From the NCBI RefSeq assembly GCF_000472525.1, contig NZ_AWZT01000001.1, positions 305,962 through 369,961 of the forward strand: 64,000 nt of DNA. The letters run 5' to 3'. Of the stretch, positions 1 through 8,234 are shown one piece after another. This stretch comes from Paraburkholderia dilworthii. GTDB taxonomy: Bacteria; Pseudomonadota; Gammaproteobacteria; Burkholderiales; Burkholderiaceae. The position numbers and the translations under genes were made by a program. Numbering within the stretch: position 1 is the first letter of the stretch; each line of letters starts with the position of its first letter. Below the pieces are notes generated by a model. The model ran no database searches. It had not been told where the DNA came from and worked only from the letters and a program-made list of their open reading frames with translations.

Positions 1-138
1 CGAACAGCCGGGTGTTCGCACCGGCCGCCTCGGCGCCGCGCAACGCGAAGCCGAGCGCGCGTTCGGTCGACGAGGCTGCGCGCGTCGTGCCGCCAATACC
101 GACAACGAGCGGCCGGCGATGATGATCGAAACTGGTCA
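1..138 (-). CDS. NADPH-dependent FMN reductase family protein (partial, 5' end only)
   Basis: This is the first 46 codons of a minus-strand gene that runs off the left edge. The peptide reads PLVVGIGGTTRAASSTERAL and onward, which matches the N-terminal flavin-phosphate loop (GxxR..S) of NAD(P)H-dependent FMN reductases of the SsuE/MsuE flavodoxin-like fold. I chose a TTG start at 138 because a strong GAAGGAG ribosome site lies 7 bases upstream and no in-frame ATG is nearby. Proteins of this family supply reduced FMN to two-component monooxygenases, often in sulfonate or amine desulfonation. The partner cannot be seen here. Confidence 0.65.
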
Positions 139-369
139 ACGAAATGCTCCTTCGGTAGCGGCTCGCGCGCTCTCGCGCGAGTCCGCGCTGAGGCGGCCGG
201 TCGAACCGGACTTTGAAGCACCATCTTAATGAGCGCGGCGCCCGGCACGAAGCGACTTTTTGTTCTAACCATATAACCGCGAGGTGTGAGCGCCCGGCAG
301 CGCACACGCCGCCCACATGTGATTGTTTGCACGTGACCATGCCCGATAAGCATATGGCGAACAATTGTT

Positions 370-397
370 TTGGAGCACGAGGGCTGGCCGCTATGAT
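370..397 (+). promoter_or_regulatory. Sigma-70-type promoter for candidate sRNA
   Basis: A TTGGAG -35 box (370-375), 16-base spacer and TATGAT -10 box (392-397) predict a start near 404. No convincing reading frame follows before the terminator at 438-469, so the promoter looks dedicated to a short untranslated RNA. Confidence 0.5.
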
Positions 398-403
398 CGA
401 AGC

Positions 404-469
404 GTCTCCTCCATGACACTCCTTGACATGGGACTCGGCCTCGCCACGTTGGTGGCGAGGCTTTTTTTT
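404..469 (+). ncRNA. Candidate double-hairpin anti-Shine-Dalgarno small RNA
   Basis: The predicted transcript of about 65 nt lies between a good sigma-70 promoter and a strong intrinsic terminator. It begins with a single-stranded CTCCTCC (406-412). A small hairpin follows, CCATG (411-415) pairing with CATGG (427-431), whose loop shows CTCCT (419-423). The 10-bp terminator stem and eight Ts close it. Two exposed C/U-rich anti-SD motifs plus a terminator hairpin are the architecture of base-pairing sRNAs that mask ribosome binding sites. I cannot assign it to a named family, and expression is inferred. Confidence 0.45.
438..469 (+). terminator. Strong rho-independent terminator
   Basis: A perfect 10-bp stem GCCTCGCCAC / GTGGCGAGGC with loop GTTG (438-461) is followed by eight Ts (462-469). 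It lies more than 100 bases upstream of the J-domain gene, so it ends an RNA that starts just before it rather than a protein mRNA. Confidence 0.8.
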
Positions 470-571
470 CGCCGGTCTGGCGCGAAGTGTAGACACGTGC
501 GTTCACGATCCGGCCGTTTATCGCGTGCTACGATGGTCCGCGACACCATAGCGGCGAGGTCTAGCAGGCAA

Positions 572-1252
572 ATGGCAACTCTTTATGACACGCTCGGCGT
601 GCCCATGCACGCCACCGGAGAAGAAATCAAGCGCGCTTATCGCAAGGCCGCGATGAAATGGCATCCCGACCGCAGTGTGGGCGCCGAAGAAGTTGCGCGC
701 GCCACCTTCCAGGAGATCAGGGACGCCTATGCGATCCTCTCCGACGCCGAACAGCGCAAGGTGTACGACGCCGTCTACGCGGAGCAGATGCGGGAATGGG
801 AAGCACAGCGCGCGCGCCGTGAAGAGGCGCAAGCAAAGCGCGAAGCGGCGGCACGCGCAGCGGACGAGGCGGCCTACGCCACGATGGTCGCGCTCGCAAT
901 GCGTTTCGCCGACGCGGGCCATAACCGCGATGTGCTGTTCGGCGTGCTGCTCGGTCGCGAGTGCGAGCCGCGGCGTGCTGCGCAGATCGCGGACAGCGTG
1001 GCGGCGTTGCAGGCGTCGCGGCGTGACGCCGCTGCGAGCGCAACTGCTAGTGCGGCCGCGAGCGCCGAAGCGAGCGCCGATGAATCGTCTGAACCGGCAA
1101 CGGCGGGCGCCGGCAAAGAGGAAACTGGTGATCCCGGTGCGCATGCCGCTCGCGCAAATCACGGCAAACGCGACGAAGCCCGCAGCCAAGCGACTACTGC
1201 GGGCGGCTTGGGCGGGCTGTGGTTCCAGTTCCTCAACGGGCTCAAGTTCTGA
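572..1252 (+). CDS. J-domain (DnaJ/Hsp40-like) co-chaperone, orphan
   Basis: This 226-residue protein opens with a J domain of about 70 residues (MATLYDTLGV start, HPD triad at residues 31-33, helix IV region ending VYDAVYAEQ). That domain stimulates DnaK ATPase. An Arg/Glu/Ala-rich helical, probably coiled-coil stretch follows (about 75-115), then an alanine/serine-rich linker and a short hydrophobic tail GGLWFQFLNGLKF. There is no Gly/Phe region, zinc finger or client-binding CTD, so it is a class III J protein that probably localises DnaK to a specific partner. The reading frame is open further upstream, but the ATG at 572 starts exactly at the J domain. No dnaK or grpE is adjacent. Confidence 0.85.
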   Translation: MATLYDTLGVPMHATGEEIKRAYRKAAMKWHPDRSVGAEEVARATFQEIRDAYAILSDAEQRKVYDAVYAEQMREWEAQRARREEAQAKREAAARAADEAAYATMVALAMRFADAGHNRDVLFGVLLGRECEPRRAAQIADSVAALQASRRDAAASATASAAASAEASADESSEPATAGAGKEETGDPGAHAARANHGKRDEARSQATTAGGLGGLWFQFLNGLKF

Positions 1253-1400
1253 CTACCCGGCTTCGCTCGTCCTTTTCAGGGGCATTCCAGGTGCAATTCC
1301 GGTAGCGCGCGGAATAAAGACATCGTAGTGTCACGGGGGCGCAAGACTCAGCGGGCACAATCGCACATACAAGATACGAAAAACAGAGTACGGGGTAAGC

Positions 1401-1910
1401 GTGACCAAGAAATATAAAGTGCTGTTTCTCTGCCGCGAGAATTCAGCACGCAGCATCATGGCAGAAGCTTTGTTGCGGGAACTGGCTGGGCACCGGTTCG
1501 AGGCATTCAGCGCAGGGCCGGAACCGGCGTTGCGGGTACATCCATTCGCGGTGGCACAATTGCGGCCCGGCGTTTCGGACCTCGGCGTGCTATGCCCAAA
1601 AAGCTGGCTCGAATTCACCGGCGAATGGGCGCCGCGCATGGATCTCGTCATTGCGCTCGACGAAAGCGTCGCGGCTTCGCATACGCCCGTCTTTCCGGGA
1701 GATCCTGAACTCGCCGCCTGGCATTTAGCCGATCCGCTCGCCGACGACGTATGCGACCCGGAACGCATTCGTCTATTCGAAAAGGTTTTCTGGCAAATCG
1801 TGCGTCAGTTGAGCGCTTTTATCGAAGCGCCGCAAGATGCGCTGCCCGCGCGAACGACGCCGGTCCGCGGCGCGCGCACTCGCGCACCGGCCAGTTTGCC
1901 CAACGTGTGA
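1401..1910 (+). CDS. ArsC / low-molecular-weight phosphotyrosine phosphatase-like protein
   Basis: This is a 169-residue cytoplasmic protein with the LMW-PTPase/thioredoxin-type arsenate reductase fold. The phosphate-binding loop CRENSARS begins at Cys11 with Arg17 (CX5R), and a general-acid DP motif (LADPLADD) sits near residue 112. These enzymes reduce arsenate or hydrolyse tyrosine phosphate. The loop sequence departs from the CTGNSCRS of classical ArsC and has no second cysteine, so arsenate reduction by the disulfide relay is uncertain. The last 20 residues are basic, Pro-rich and probably disordered. The start is a GTG at 1401. No ars operon genes are nearby. Confidence 0.75.
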   Translation: MTKKYKVLFLCRENSARSIMAEALLRELAGHRFEAFSAGPEPALRVHPFAVAQLRPGVSDLGVLCPKSWLEFTGEWAPRMDLVIALDESVAASHTPVFPGDPELAAWHLADPLADDVCDPERIRLFEKVFWQIVRQLSAFIEAPQDALPARTTPVRGARTRAPASLPNV

Positions 1911-1938
1911 TGTGCCGCGATAGCGCGGCGCTTGCCGC

Positions 1939-2265
1939 TCAGTGGTCGTTCGAGCGCGCGAGCGGACTGCCTGCAAACGGATCGTTTTTCCAGTCGACGC
2001 GCTTTTTCGGCTGCGGCGTGGGCGCCGGCGGAGCCGATAATTCAAAATGGTCGATTGATTGGCCTGCGCTGATTGCCTGCTTGAGCCATTGAGGCATTTC
2101 GCCCTGGCCGTCCCAGCTATCTCCGGTCGCGCTACGGTAGCGTGCATTCTTTTGCGCGGCCGGTTCGGATGCCAGTAGGGCGGCAAGGTCTTCCGGTTTG
2201 ATGCCAAACTCTTCCATGCGATGGCGGAGATACGCAATCATGCTATCTCGCTTCCTTTCGTCCAT
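1939..2265 (-). CDS. H-NS family nucleoid-associated protein (short)
   Basis: This 108-residue protein has the H-NS C-terminal DNA-binding signature, here YRSATGDSWDGQGEMPQWL (about residues 43-62), followed by the usual helix KQAISAGQSIDHF. Family members bind the minor groove of AT-rich, often foreign, DNA and silence it. The N-terminal oligomerisation part is only about 40 residues (..EEFGIKPEDLAALLA..) compared with 50-60 in canonical H-NS/BpH3, so it may act through heteromers with a full-length paralogue. An ATG at 2265 is used; an in-frame ATG seven codons later also has a GGA-rich upstream stretch. It is convergent with the ArsC-like gene. Confidence 0.8.
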   Translation of the reverse strand: MDERKRDSMIAYLRHRMEEFGIKPEDLAALLASEPAAQKNARYRSATGDSWDGQGEMPQWLKQAISAGQSIDHFELSAPPAPTPQPKKRVDWKNDPFAGSPLARSNDH

Positions 2266-2888
2266 AAGATATTAGTCCTTCTAAAGCGTCCAGCGTTCTG
2301 TCAAATGCAGATTGCGAGGAAAACCCGCGAGAGCTTCGAGTCCATTTAAATGGCGCCGGTCCGCGGTGAGGTTATTGATCGAAATTGGAAAAAACGATGA
2401 TGACGATGCACTGACTTCGGGCGGCTGGTCTCACGTCCACGCGCCGTCTTGCGACGGCGTTTCGCGCGGGGGGCCCTTTCTTGTGGTTATGGCAGCATCA
2501 TAACGCACTGCGAGCCCAATGCACGCACCGTTTCAACTGATTTTGTCGCATTTGAACACCGCGCGGAGAGTGTCCGCTCCGCCCCCGGTATCGTTTGCCG
2601 GTTTGCGCTCGCCAGTTTGAATTCCTTCGCGCCCGAACTATAAAAGAAATATCGGAGAGAACAATCCGTATTTTCCAGCCACAGGCGCCTGGTCCGGATC
2701 GTGGAAAGCGTATCGGGCGCTGGCCTCGGCGTGGGCGACTCGTCGCTGGCTGCATTCGACGGGTCGATGCAGCAGGCCCGCGTCAATATTGGCTCTTCCG
2801 TCGGCCCTGATTGGGCCAGCTGACACATTTACACGGATAGATTCTCAGGAGGGACGATACTGCTGCGCCGGATTCAAGGAGTCTGGAC
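2266..2888. other. Intergenic region without a secure gene
   Basis: This 623-base stretch separates the H-NS gene from the secreted-peptide gene. It holds a terminator-like hairpin (CGCCGTC/GACGGCG, 2442-2459, followed by TTT) and an inverted repeat GTTATG...CATAAC (2486-2504). On the minus strand a stop-free coding-like stretch of about 48 codons ends at a TAG at 2281-2283 and resembles the tail of an unidentified protein (LEALAGFPRNLHLTERWTL). A promoter candidate is listed separately. I see no start codon with a ribosome site for any frame here. Confidence 0.5.
2617..2644 (+). promoter_or_regulatory. Sigma-70-type promoter candidate
   Basis: TTGAAT (2617-2622), a 16-base spacer and TATAAA (2639-2644) form a near-consensus promoter reading toward the secreted-peptide gene at 2889. 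That would give a leader of about 235 bases. Confidence 0.45.
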
Positions 2889-3197
2889 ATGAAACTACGT
2901 TTATTGATGGCAGTCGTCAGCGCCGTTCTTTTTCTGGCGCCCCGGGCCGCGAGCGCCGACGACATGACGACTCAACCGGGCGCAGGCACATCCGCCGGTC
3001 ACAGGCTGATGCAGCATGCCAATGAATCGGCACAGGCAACGACCGATATGCCGCTGAGCGAACCCGCGGGAACAACCTCGCAGTCGGTGCAGAACGTCTC
3101 TTATGGCGGAACGGCGGCCGGGCGGTCTGAAGCGGGAGGCCGGCAAAATATGCATTGCTCCAATGGATGGCAATGCAGGATTTACTTCGGCCAGTGA
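2889..3197 (+). CDS. Small secreted protein of unknown function
   Basis: This 102-residue protein has a clear Sec signal peptide (MKLRLLMAVVSAVLFLAPRAASA, cleavage probably after ASA near residue 23). The mature part is about 79 residues, rich in Ser, Thr, Gln and Gly, and carries two cysteines near the C-terminus (CSNGWQC). The two cysteines six residues apart could form a periplasmic disulfide. A textbook AAGGAG ribosome site lies 9 bases before the ATG. I do not recognise a family. The signal peptide, ribosome site and composition make it very likely real. Confidence 0.65.
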   Translation: MKLRLLMAVVSAVLFLAPRAASADDMTTQPGAGTSAGHRLMQHANESAQATTDMPLSEPAGTTSQSVQNVSYGGTAAGRSEAGGRQNMHCSNGWQCRIYFGQ

Positions 3198-3250
3198 CGC
3201 AGCGGTGTCGCCGAGGCGGTGCGCCGGAGCCGCACCGCCTCACGGTTCTC

Positions 3251-3523
3251 TCACGCTAGCGCCGTGTGTGCCGTGCAGTCCTCGGTGCCTTCCACGATGT
3301 GGCTCACCATTGCCTCGACCCCTGGCCCTTGCATTGCAGCGCGCTCCCCGAAACGGCGGAACTCGTCCAGCAGCGAGCGCCACGACGCGTGCCACCGCGT
3401 TTCCTTGATGCATGCTCCCGACGGATCGGCGATTCGCAGTACGCCGTTGTCCGGATAGAAAGTGAGGGTCACCGGCATGCCGTCGATCACGCAAGTCGCG
3501 GTGCAGGGGCGGGCGCTAACCAT
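3251..3523 (-). CDS. Hypothetical small cytoplasmic protein
   Basis: This is a 90-residue protein beginning MVSARPCTATCVIDG. The start at 3523 is fixed by an AAAGGA site 8 bases upstream, although the frame stays open another 38 codons. The N-terminal half reads as a beta-rich unit (ATCVIDGMPVTLTFYPDNGVLRIAD), and the C-terminal half is helical with the string LLDEFRRFGERAAM. No signal peptide or membrane segment is present. I do not recognise the family. It is transcribed toward the secreted-protein gene. Confidence 0.5.
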   Translation of the reverse strand: MVSARPCTATCVIDGMPVTLTFYPDNGVLRIADPSGACIKETRWHASWRSLLDEFRRFGERAAMQGPGVEAMVSHIVEGTEDCTAHTALA

Positions 3524-3799
3524 GTTCAATGTCCTTTGATAGAGCGATGAGTGCACTGGATACTGTCCGCGCTTGCAGCAAGCACTATGCCCAACGCTTT
3601 CGCAGGCGAAACGGGTACTGTGTCCCGCACGCGGCACAGAGTGTTGGAGTCATCGATGTCTCCCGCGAGATAAATACCTTTACAGCACGACTGCTATCGA
3701 CCTGCCCCGGCTATCGGCGGCCTACGCTCGTGCGCTGCGCGCCGTGATCGCCGAGATATCCACCGCCGCGTGGCAACGGCGCGTTGGTACGGGCGCACA

Positions 3800-5119
3800 T
3801 CAACCGCCGCCGCCCGTCACACGCCATACCGTGTTGCCGACGTCATCGGCAATCACAAGACCACCGTCCCGGTCCTGAGCGACGCCCACGGGTGCGCCAT
3901 AAAGCTCTTTCTGATCCGCCGATGTGAAACCCGTCACAATATCCTTCGGCGCGCCGACCGGCTTGCCGTTCTCGAACGCCACATAAGAGACCACGTAACC
4001 GCTCAACGGCGAACGGTCCCAACTGCCGTGCTCGCCGATGAACGCGCCGCCGCGATACTGCGCCGGCAAATTGTTGCCCGTATAGAACGTCAGGCCCAGC
4101 GGCGCGACGTGTGAGCCGATTGCGAAGTCCGGAGGAATCGCCTTGGCTACGAGGTCGGGACGCTGCGGCTGCGCACGTGGATCGACATGCTGGCCGTAGT
4201 AACTATACGGCCAGCCGTAAAACGCATTTTCCTTCACCGATGTCAGATAGTCGGGCACGAGATCCGCACCGATTTCATCGCGCTCGTTCGCGATTACCCA
4301 TAGTTGTCCCGTCTTCGGTTCCCACTGCAGTCCAGTCGGATTGCGAATGCCCGCGGCGTAAATGCGGCTCGCGCCCGTGGCTGTATCGACTTCGAGCACG
4401 TCCGCGCGCCGGTACTCGACATCCAGGCCGTTCTCGCCGACATTGCTGTTCGAACCGACGCCCACGTACAGCTTCTTGCCGTCGCGACTCGCGAGCAAGG
4501 ATTTGGTCCAGTGATGGTTGATCGTATCTGGCAGATCGGCAAGCTCGACGCCGCGCTCGTTGATCCTCGTTTCGCCGGTCTTATACGGAAACTTCAGGAT
4601 TGCGTCGGTATCGGCGATGTAAAGCGTGTCGCCGACTAGTTGCATGCCGAACGGGGAATGCAGGTTCTCAATGAACACATGCCGCTCCCATTCGCCGTTG
4701 CCATTAGCAGGTTTTCTCAGCAGCGTGATCCGATTCGCGCCTTCTGCCTTCTTTCCCGATTTGCTTTCGATGAGCCCGGCGACGAGCTGCTTCGGCGTCG
4801 TCACGGCCTCTTCGTTCGGACTATTGGATTCGGCCACGAGAATGTCGCCATTGGGAAGCGTATAGACCTGACGGGGATGCACAAGCCCTGAGGCAATCTT
4901 CTCTATCTTCAGACCGTCGGCCACCTTGGGTGTTGCGCCGTCCTTCCATCCCACGTGTTCTGGAACCTGCATTGGCGGTGCGAAGAAATTGCGTGCCTCC
5001 GGCATTGGCGGGTTCGCTCCTGCCTGATGCGCGGCGTCATACTGTGCCTGTTCGTTGCATCCACTCATCAGCGCCAGAACGGCAACCGTGAGCGCGCTCC
5101 CGGCGATGAACTTACTCAT
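3800..5119 (-). CDS. Sorbosone dehydrogenase / PQQ-dependent aldose dehydrogenase-like lipoprotein
   Basis: This 439-residue protein starts with a lipoprotein signal peptide (..LALMSGC, lipobox Cys about residue 21), so it is probably anchored facing the periplasm. The rest is the six-bladed beta-propeller of the soluble glucose dehydrogenase / L-sorbosone dehydrogenase family. Typical repeats are LVHPRQVYTLPNGDILVAE, SPFGMQLVGDTLYIAD and NPTGLQWEPKTGQLWV. The terminal blade carries GEHGSWDRSPLSGY, which helps form the PQQ pocket in relatives. It would oxidise sugars or aldehydes and pass electrons to the respiratory chain. Its gene overlaps the DUF2231 gene by 8 bases, implying coupled translation. 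The substrate is unknown. Confidence 0.8.
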   Translation of the reverse strand: MSKFIAGSALTVAVLALMSGCNEQAQYDAAHQAGANPPMPEARNFFAPPMQVPEHVGWKDGATPKVADGLKIEKIASGLVHPRQVYTLPNGDILVAESNSPNEEAVTTPKQLVAGLIESKSGKKAEGANRITLLRKPANGNGEWERHVFIENLHSPFGMQLVGDTLYIADTDAILKFPYKTGETRINERGVELADLPDTINHHWTKSLLASRDGKKLYVGVGSNSNVGENGLDVEYRRADVLEVDTATGASRIYAAGIRNPTGLQWEPKTGQLWVIANERDEIGADLVPDYLTSVKENAFYGWPYSYYGQHVDPRAQPQRPDLVAKAIPPDFAIGSHVAPLGLTFYTGNNLPAQYRGGAFIGEHGSWDRSPLSGYVVSYVAFENGKPVGAPKDIVTGFTSADQKELYGAPVGVAQDRDGGLVIADDVGNTVWRVTGGGG

Positions 5120-5561
5120 GAGCCACCTCCGCGAGATTGAGTCTGTTTACCGCCATCGCGACGTGAGCGATGCTCAGCAGCACGACCGTGATCACCGAAA
5201 GAATCACGTTGTCCGGGACCATTGCATATGCATCGCGGCTATGCACGAATGCATTGATGACTGCCGCGACGATTGCGAGCAGATTGAGCCAGAAGTCCAC
5301 TCTCTCGATACGCGACACCGCGCGGCGCCGCTGCAACCATACGTGAGCGAGATTGAGCAGGCGTGGAATGATGGCGATGATGAGACCGGCCGTGACAAGC
5401 CACGCGGCGCCTTTGCCCCAGAACACGTTGCGCGTGCTCATATAAGTGATGTCGAAGATCAAGGTGCCGACGAACAATCCATACGGAATGGGGTTCAGCA
5501 GTTCGAAGATCGCCGGTGTGATCCTGGAGGGATGTCTGGTAACCGTAGGCGTGGTGGACAT
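5112..5561 (-). CDS. DUF2231 family inner-membrane protein
   Basis: This 149-residue protein has four predicted transmembrane helices: about 23-45 (IPYGLFVGTLIFDITYM), 53-70 (AAWLVTAGLIIAIIP), 88-108 (FWLNLLAIVAAVINAFV) and 118-138 (NVILSVITVVLLSIAHVAMAV). DUF2231 proteins are small membrane proteins, often with haem or redox neighbours. It is the promoter-proximal gene of a two-gene operon with the downstream sorbosone-dehydrogenase-like lipoprotein, so it may anchor that enzyme or link it to the electron-transport chain. That role is inferred from position only. Confidence 0.7.
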   Translation of the reverse strand: MSTTPTVTRHPSRITPAIFELLNPIPYGLFVGTLIFDITYMSTRNVFWGKGAAWLVTAGLIIAIIPRLLNLAHVWLQRRRAVSRIERVDFWLNLLAIVAAVINAFVHSRDAYAMVPDNVILSVITVVLLSIAHVAMAVNRLNLAEVAHE

Positions 5562-5723
5562 GGCTTTGCCTTTCGATGTCGTAGCCGATGCAGATTCTCT
5601 GCATTGCGCGTGCCTGAATCCTTCGTTTAGCTGTCAGAACAGGCGGTTTGAGTGCAGGCATATGCACTGCTGCGACAAGGAGTGCCATGCTGGCTGTATG
5701 GCAATAACAGACAAGGAGCAAAG

Positions 5724-5894
5724 ATGAAACGGCTCATAGGCGCACTATTGCTGCTTACGCCATTGGCCTTTGGCGTAGCAGGCTGCAAAAAGGCTCACAA
5801 TGCCGGCAACGACAGCATGAGCGCAGGCGGCAGCAAGATAGAGGCTTCGGCACCGGCAACGGGGAACGGCGCCCGCGCGATACGTCGTGAATAG
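5724..5894 (+). CDS. Small lipoprotein, unknown function
   Basis: This is a 56-residue peptide with a lipoprotein signal (MKRLIGALLLLTPLAFGVAGC, lipobox VAGC with Cys about residue 21). The mature part is a short Lys/Ser/Gly/Ala-rich tail. The ATG at 5724 follows an AAGGAG site at good spacing. It is divergent from the DUF2231/sorbosone dehydrogenase operon across a 162-base promoter region. It could be an entericidin-like small lipoprotein, but the similarity is only in size and layout. Confidence 0.6.
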   Translation: MKRLIGALLLLTPLAFGVAGCKKAHNAGNDSMSAGGSKIEASAPATGNGARAIRRE

Positions 5895-5961
5895 TGCGGT
5901 ATTCGTTGTCGGCATGGTAGTAATATTTGCACAGCGAGATCTCGCCGCTGCGGTGTGCAAC

Positions 5962-6924
5962 TCACTTGCGCGGACTTCCCTTTTTTCGTTCACGCGATGG
6001 CTCGCCCGTGTCGACAGGAGTAAACGGTGCCTGGAATCGACTGACCAGGAAATCGATAAAAGCTCTTGCGCGGGCCGTTTGATTCTTTTGCCGTGGATAG
6101 TAGACAAACAGGTCGGCAGAAGGAAGAACAGTATTCGGCAATACGAGATGCAGCCGGCCGCTCTGCACATACTTCGACAGATCCCATTCGGAGCGGATCA
6201 GGATTCCGTGGCCATCGAGCGCCCAGCGAAGCACGATATCGCCGTCGTTGCTCGAAAGGGCGCCTTTTACTTTGATTGCCTCGATATGGTCATTCACGAT
6301 GTAGCGCCACACGCCGTACGCGTCGTCGTTCTGGCGGTGAATGATGCACCGATGCTGAGCCAGCTCTTCAACGCGCTGCGGCGACCCGTATTTTTCGAGG
6401 TACTTCGGCGACGCGCAGAGGAACCGGCGATTGCTCATGATGCGCCGCGCGCTCAGGCGGCTGTCGGGCAACTCGCCGAATCTGATCGCCATATCGAACG
6501 CGCCCTCGACCAGGTCCACCGGGCGATCGGTCACTTCGAACTGAACTTCGACGCTCGGAAATCGCTTGGCGAACTCGGAAACCAGTGGCGCAATCGTGGT
6601 CCTGCCGAAGCCAAGCGTGGCATTGATGCGCAATAAACCCTGCGGATCGCGATTCGCGCCGGAAATCGCTTCCTCCATCTCGCGCACCTGTCCGACGATT
6701 TGCGTTGCATATCGCAAATAGGTCTCGCCCTCCGGGGTGAGACTGACGCTGCGAGTGGTTCGATTGACGAGGCGTACTCCAAGCCGCTGCTCGATCACAC
6801 CAAGTCGCTTCGTTGCGGCCGGCGCGGACAGGTCCAGTGCGCGCGCGGCACCGGACAGGCTGCGGAGCTTCGCCAGAAGAATGAAGAACTGGAAATCAGT
6901 GGCGGTTTGCGTTTCAGTATTCAC
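5962..6924 (-). CDS. LysR-family transcriptional regulator of the D-tartrate module
   Basis: This is a 320-residue LTTR with an N-terminal winged helix-turn-helix (about residues 6-65, LRSLSGAARALDLSAPAATKRLGVIEQRLG) and a C-terminal two-lobed effector domain of the GcvA/DmlR branch (..FDMAIRFGELPDSRLSARRI). The start is a GTG at 6924, giving the usual MxxxxDFQFFILL opening; longer starts add 30 unrelated residues. The gene is divergent from tarD with a 119-base shared region, the normal arrangement for an LTTR that activates its neighbour. It probably senses D-tartrate or a product. The C-terminus carries a basic extension (SRERKKGSPRK). Confidence 0.85.
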   Translation of the reverse strand: MNTETQTATDFQFFILLAKLRSLSGAARALDLSAPAATKRLGVIEQRLGVRLVNRTTRSVSLTPEGETYLRYATQIVGQVREMEEAISGANRDPQGLLRINATLGFGRTTIAPLVSEFAKRFPSVEVQFEVTDRPVDLVEGAFDMAIRFGELPDSRLSARRIMSNRRFLCASPKYLEKYGSPQRVEELAQHRCIIHRQNDDAYGVWRYIVNDHIEAIKVKGALSSNDGDIVLRWALDGHGILIRSEWDLSKYVQSGRLHLVLPNTVLPSADLFVYYPRQKNQTARARAFIDFLVSRFQAPFTPVDTGEPSRERKKGSPRK

Positions 6925-7043
6925 TAAACGTGAAAAATGAAATGAACAGAAGTGCAGTTTAGCAGCAATCTTCGCAGTTAAGCTACGTCTCACATTGCGG
7001 CCGGCGCGTCGCAATACGCCTTCGAAACCCTGGAGACAGTGCT

Positions 7044-8210
7044 GTGAGAATCGTTGAAATCCGCGAAAAGACCGTGCCTATCAGTTCCCCGATACGCAAT
7101 GCCTATATTGACTTCAGCAAGATGACGCTGAGTCTCGTCGCCGTCGTTACAGACGTGATCCGCGACGGCAAGCCGGTAGTCGGCTACGGCTTCAACTCGA
7201 ATGGCCGATACGGGCCGGGCAAATTGATGCGTGAACGCTTTATCCCCCGCATTCTTGAAGCCGATCCTGCATCGCTCGTCAACGACGCGGGCGATAACCT
7301 CGACCCGCACAAGATCTGGGCGACGATGTTCACGAACGAAAAGCCGGGTGGTCATGGCGAGCGTTCGGTCGCTATCGGCACGATCGACATGGCCGTATGG
7401 GATGCGGTGGCCAAGATCGAAGGCAAGCCGTTGTTCCAGTTGCTTGCCGATCGCTACGGCAACGGTCAGCCCGACCGCAAGATCTTCGTGTACGCCGCGG
7501 GCGGCTATTACTACCCCGGCCAGGATCACGCGAAGCTGAAAGACGAGATGCGTAGCTATATCGATCGCGGCTATACGGTAGTGAAAAAGAAGATCGGCGG
7601 TGCGTCGCTCGACGAAGATCTGCGACGCATCGACTCGATTCTTGGCGTGCTGCAAGACGGCCAGAAACTCGCCGTGGATGCGAATGGCCGCTTCGACCTC
7701 GATACGGCGATCCAGTATGCCAAGGCGCTCTCGCAATACGACCTGTTCTGGTACGAAGAGCCGGGCGACCCGCTCGACTTCGAACTGCAAGCCACGTTGC
7801 GCAATTACTACGATAAGCCAATGGCGACGGGCGAAGACCTGTTCTCGATGCAGGACGCACGCAATCTGATTCGTTATGGCGGCATGCGCCCGGACCGTGA
7901 CTGGCTGCAATTCGACTGCGCATTGAGCTACGGGTTGGTGGAATATCTGCGCACGCTCGACATGCTTCGCCAGCACGGCTGGTCGCCGAGCCGTTGCATT
8001 CCGCACGGCGGGCATCAGATGTCGCTGAATATCGCTGCCGGCCTTGGACTCGGCGGCAACGAGTCCTACCCCGATCTGTTTCAGCCGTACGGCGGATTTC
8101 CCGATGGCGTCAAAGTCGAGAACGGCTATATCACCATGCCGGATCTTCCCGGCATCGGCTTCGAGGGTAAGTCGGATCTCATCGCCGAAATGAAGAAGCT
8201 TTCCGCATAA
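7044..8210 (+). CDS. tarD: D(-)-tartrate dehydratase (enolase superfamily)
   Basis: This 388-residue enzyme dehydrates D-tartrate to enol-oxaloacetate. It matches the characterised Bradyrhizobium TarD in length and along its whole sequence, as far as I remember that protein. The catalytic KxK pair is at K181/K183 (VVKKKIGG). The Mg ligands are D212 (VDANGRF), E238/E239 (WYEEPGDP) and E264 (ATGEDLF), and the general acid/base His321 lies in PHGGHQ. The conserved C-terminal block GNESYPDLFQPYGGFPDG is also diagnostic. Translation starts at a GTG (7044) after TGGAGA. It is followed by a dicarboxylate carrier, so uptake and first catabolic step are paired, and its product enters the TCA cycle as oxaloacetate. 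Confidence 0.92.
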   Translation: MRIVEIREKTVPISSPIRNAYIDFSKMTLSLVAVVTDVIRDGKPVVGYGFNSNGRYGPGKLMRERFIPRILEADPASLVNDAGDNLDPHKIWATMFTNEKPGGHGERSVAIGTIDMAVWDAVAKIEGKPLFQLLADRYGNGQPDRKIFVYAAGGYYYPGQDHAKLKDEMRSYIDRGYTVVKKKIGGASLDEDLRRIDSILGVLQDGQKLAVDANGRFDLDTAIQYAKALSQYDLFWYEEPGDPLDFELQATLRNYYDKPMATGEDLFSMQDARNLIRYGGMRPDRDWLQFDCALSYGLVEYLRTLDMLRQHGWSPSRCIPHGGHQMSLNIAAGLGLGGNESYPDLFQPYGGFPDGVKVENGYITMPDLPGIGFEGKSDLIAEMKKLSA

Positions 8211-8234
8211 ACCAGAAAACAGCGGCAAAGGTTT

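Noticed and set aside
213..416. 67-codon plus-strand frame upstream of the J-domain gene
   Set aside because: It has no ribosome site or family features, and overlaps the promoter of the candidate sRNA.
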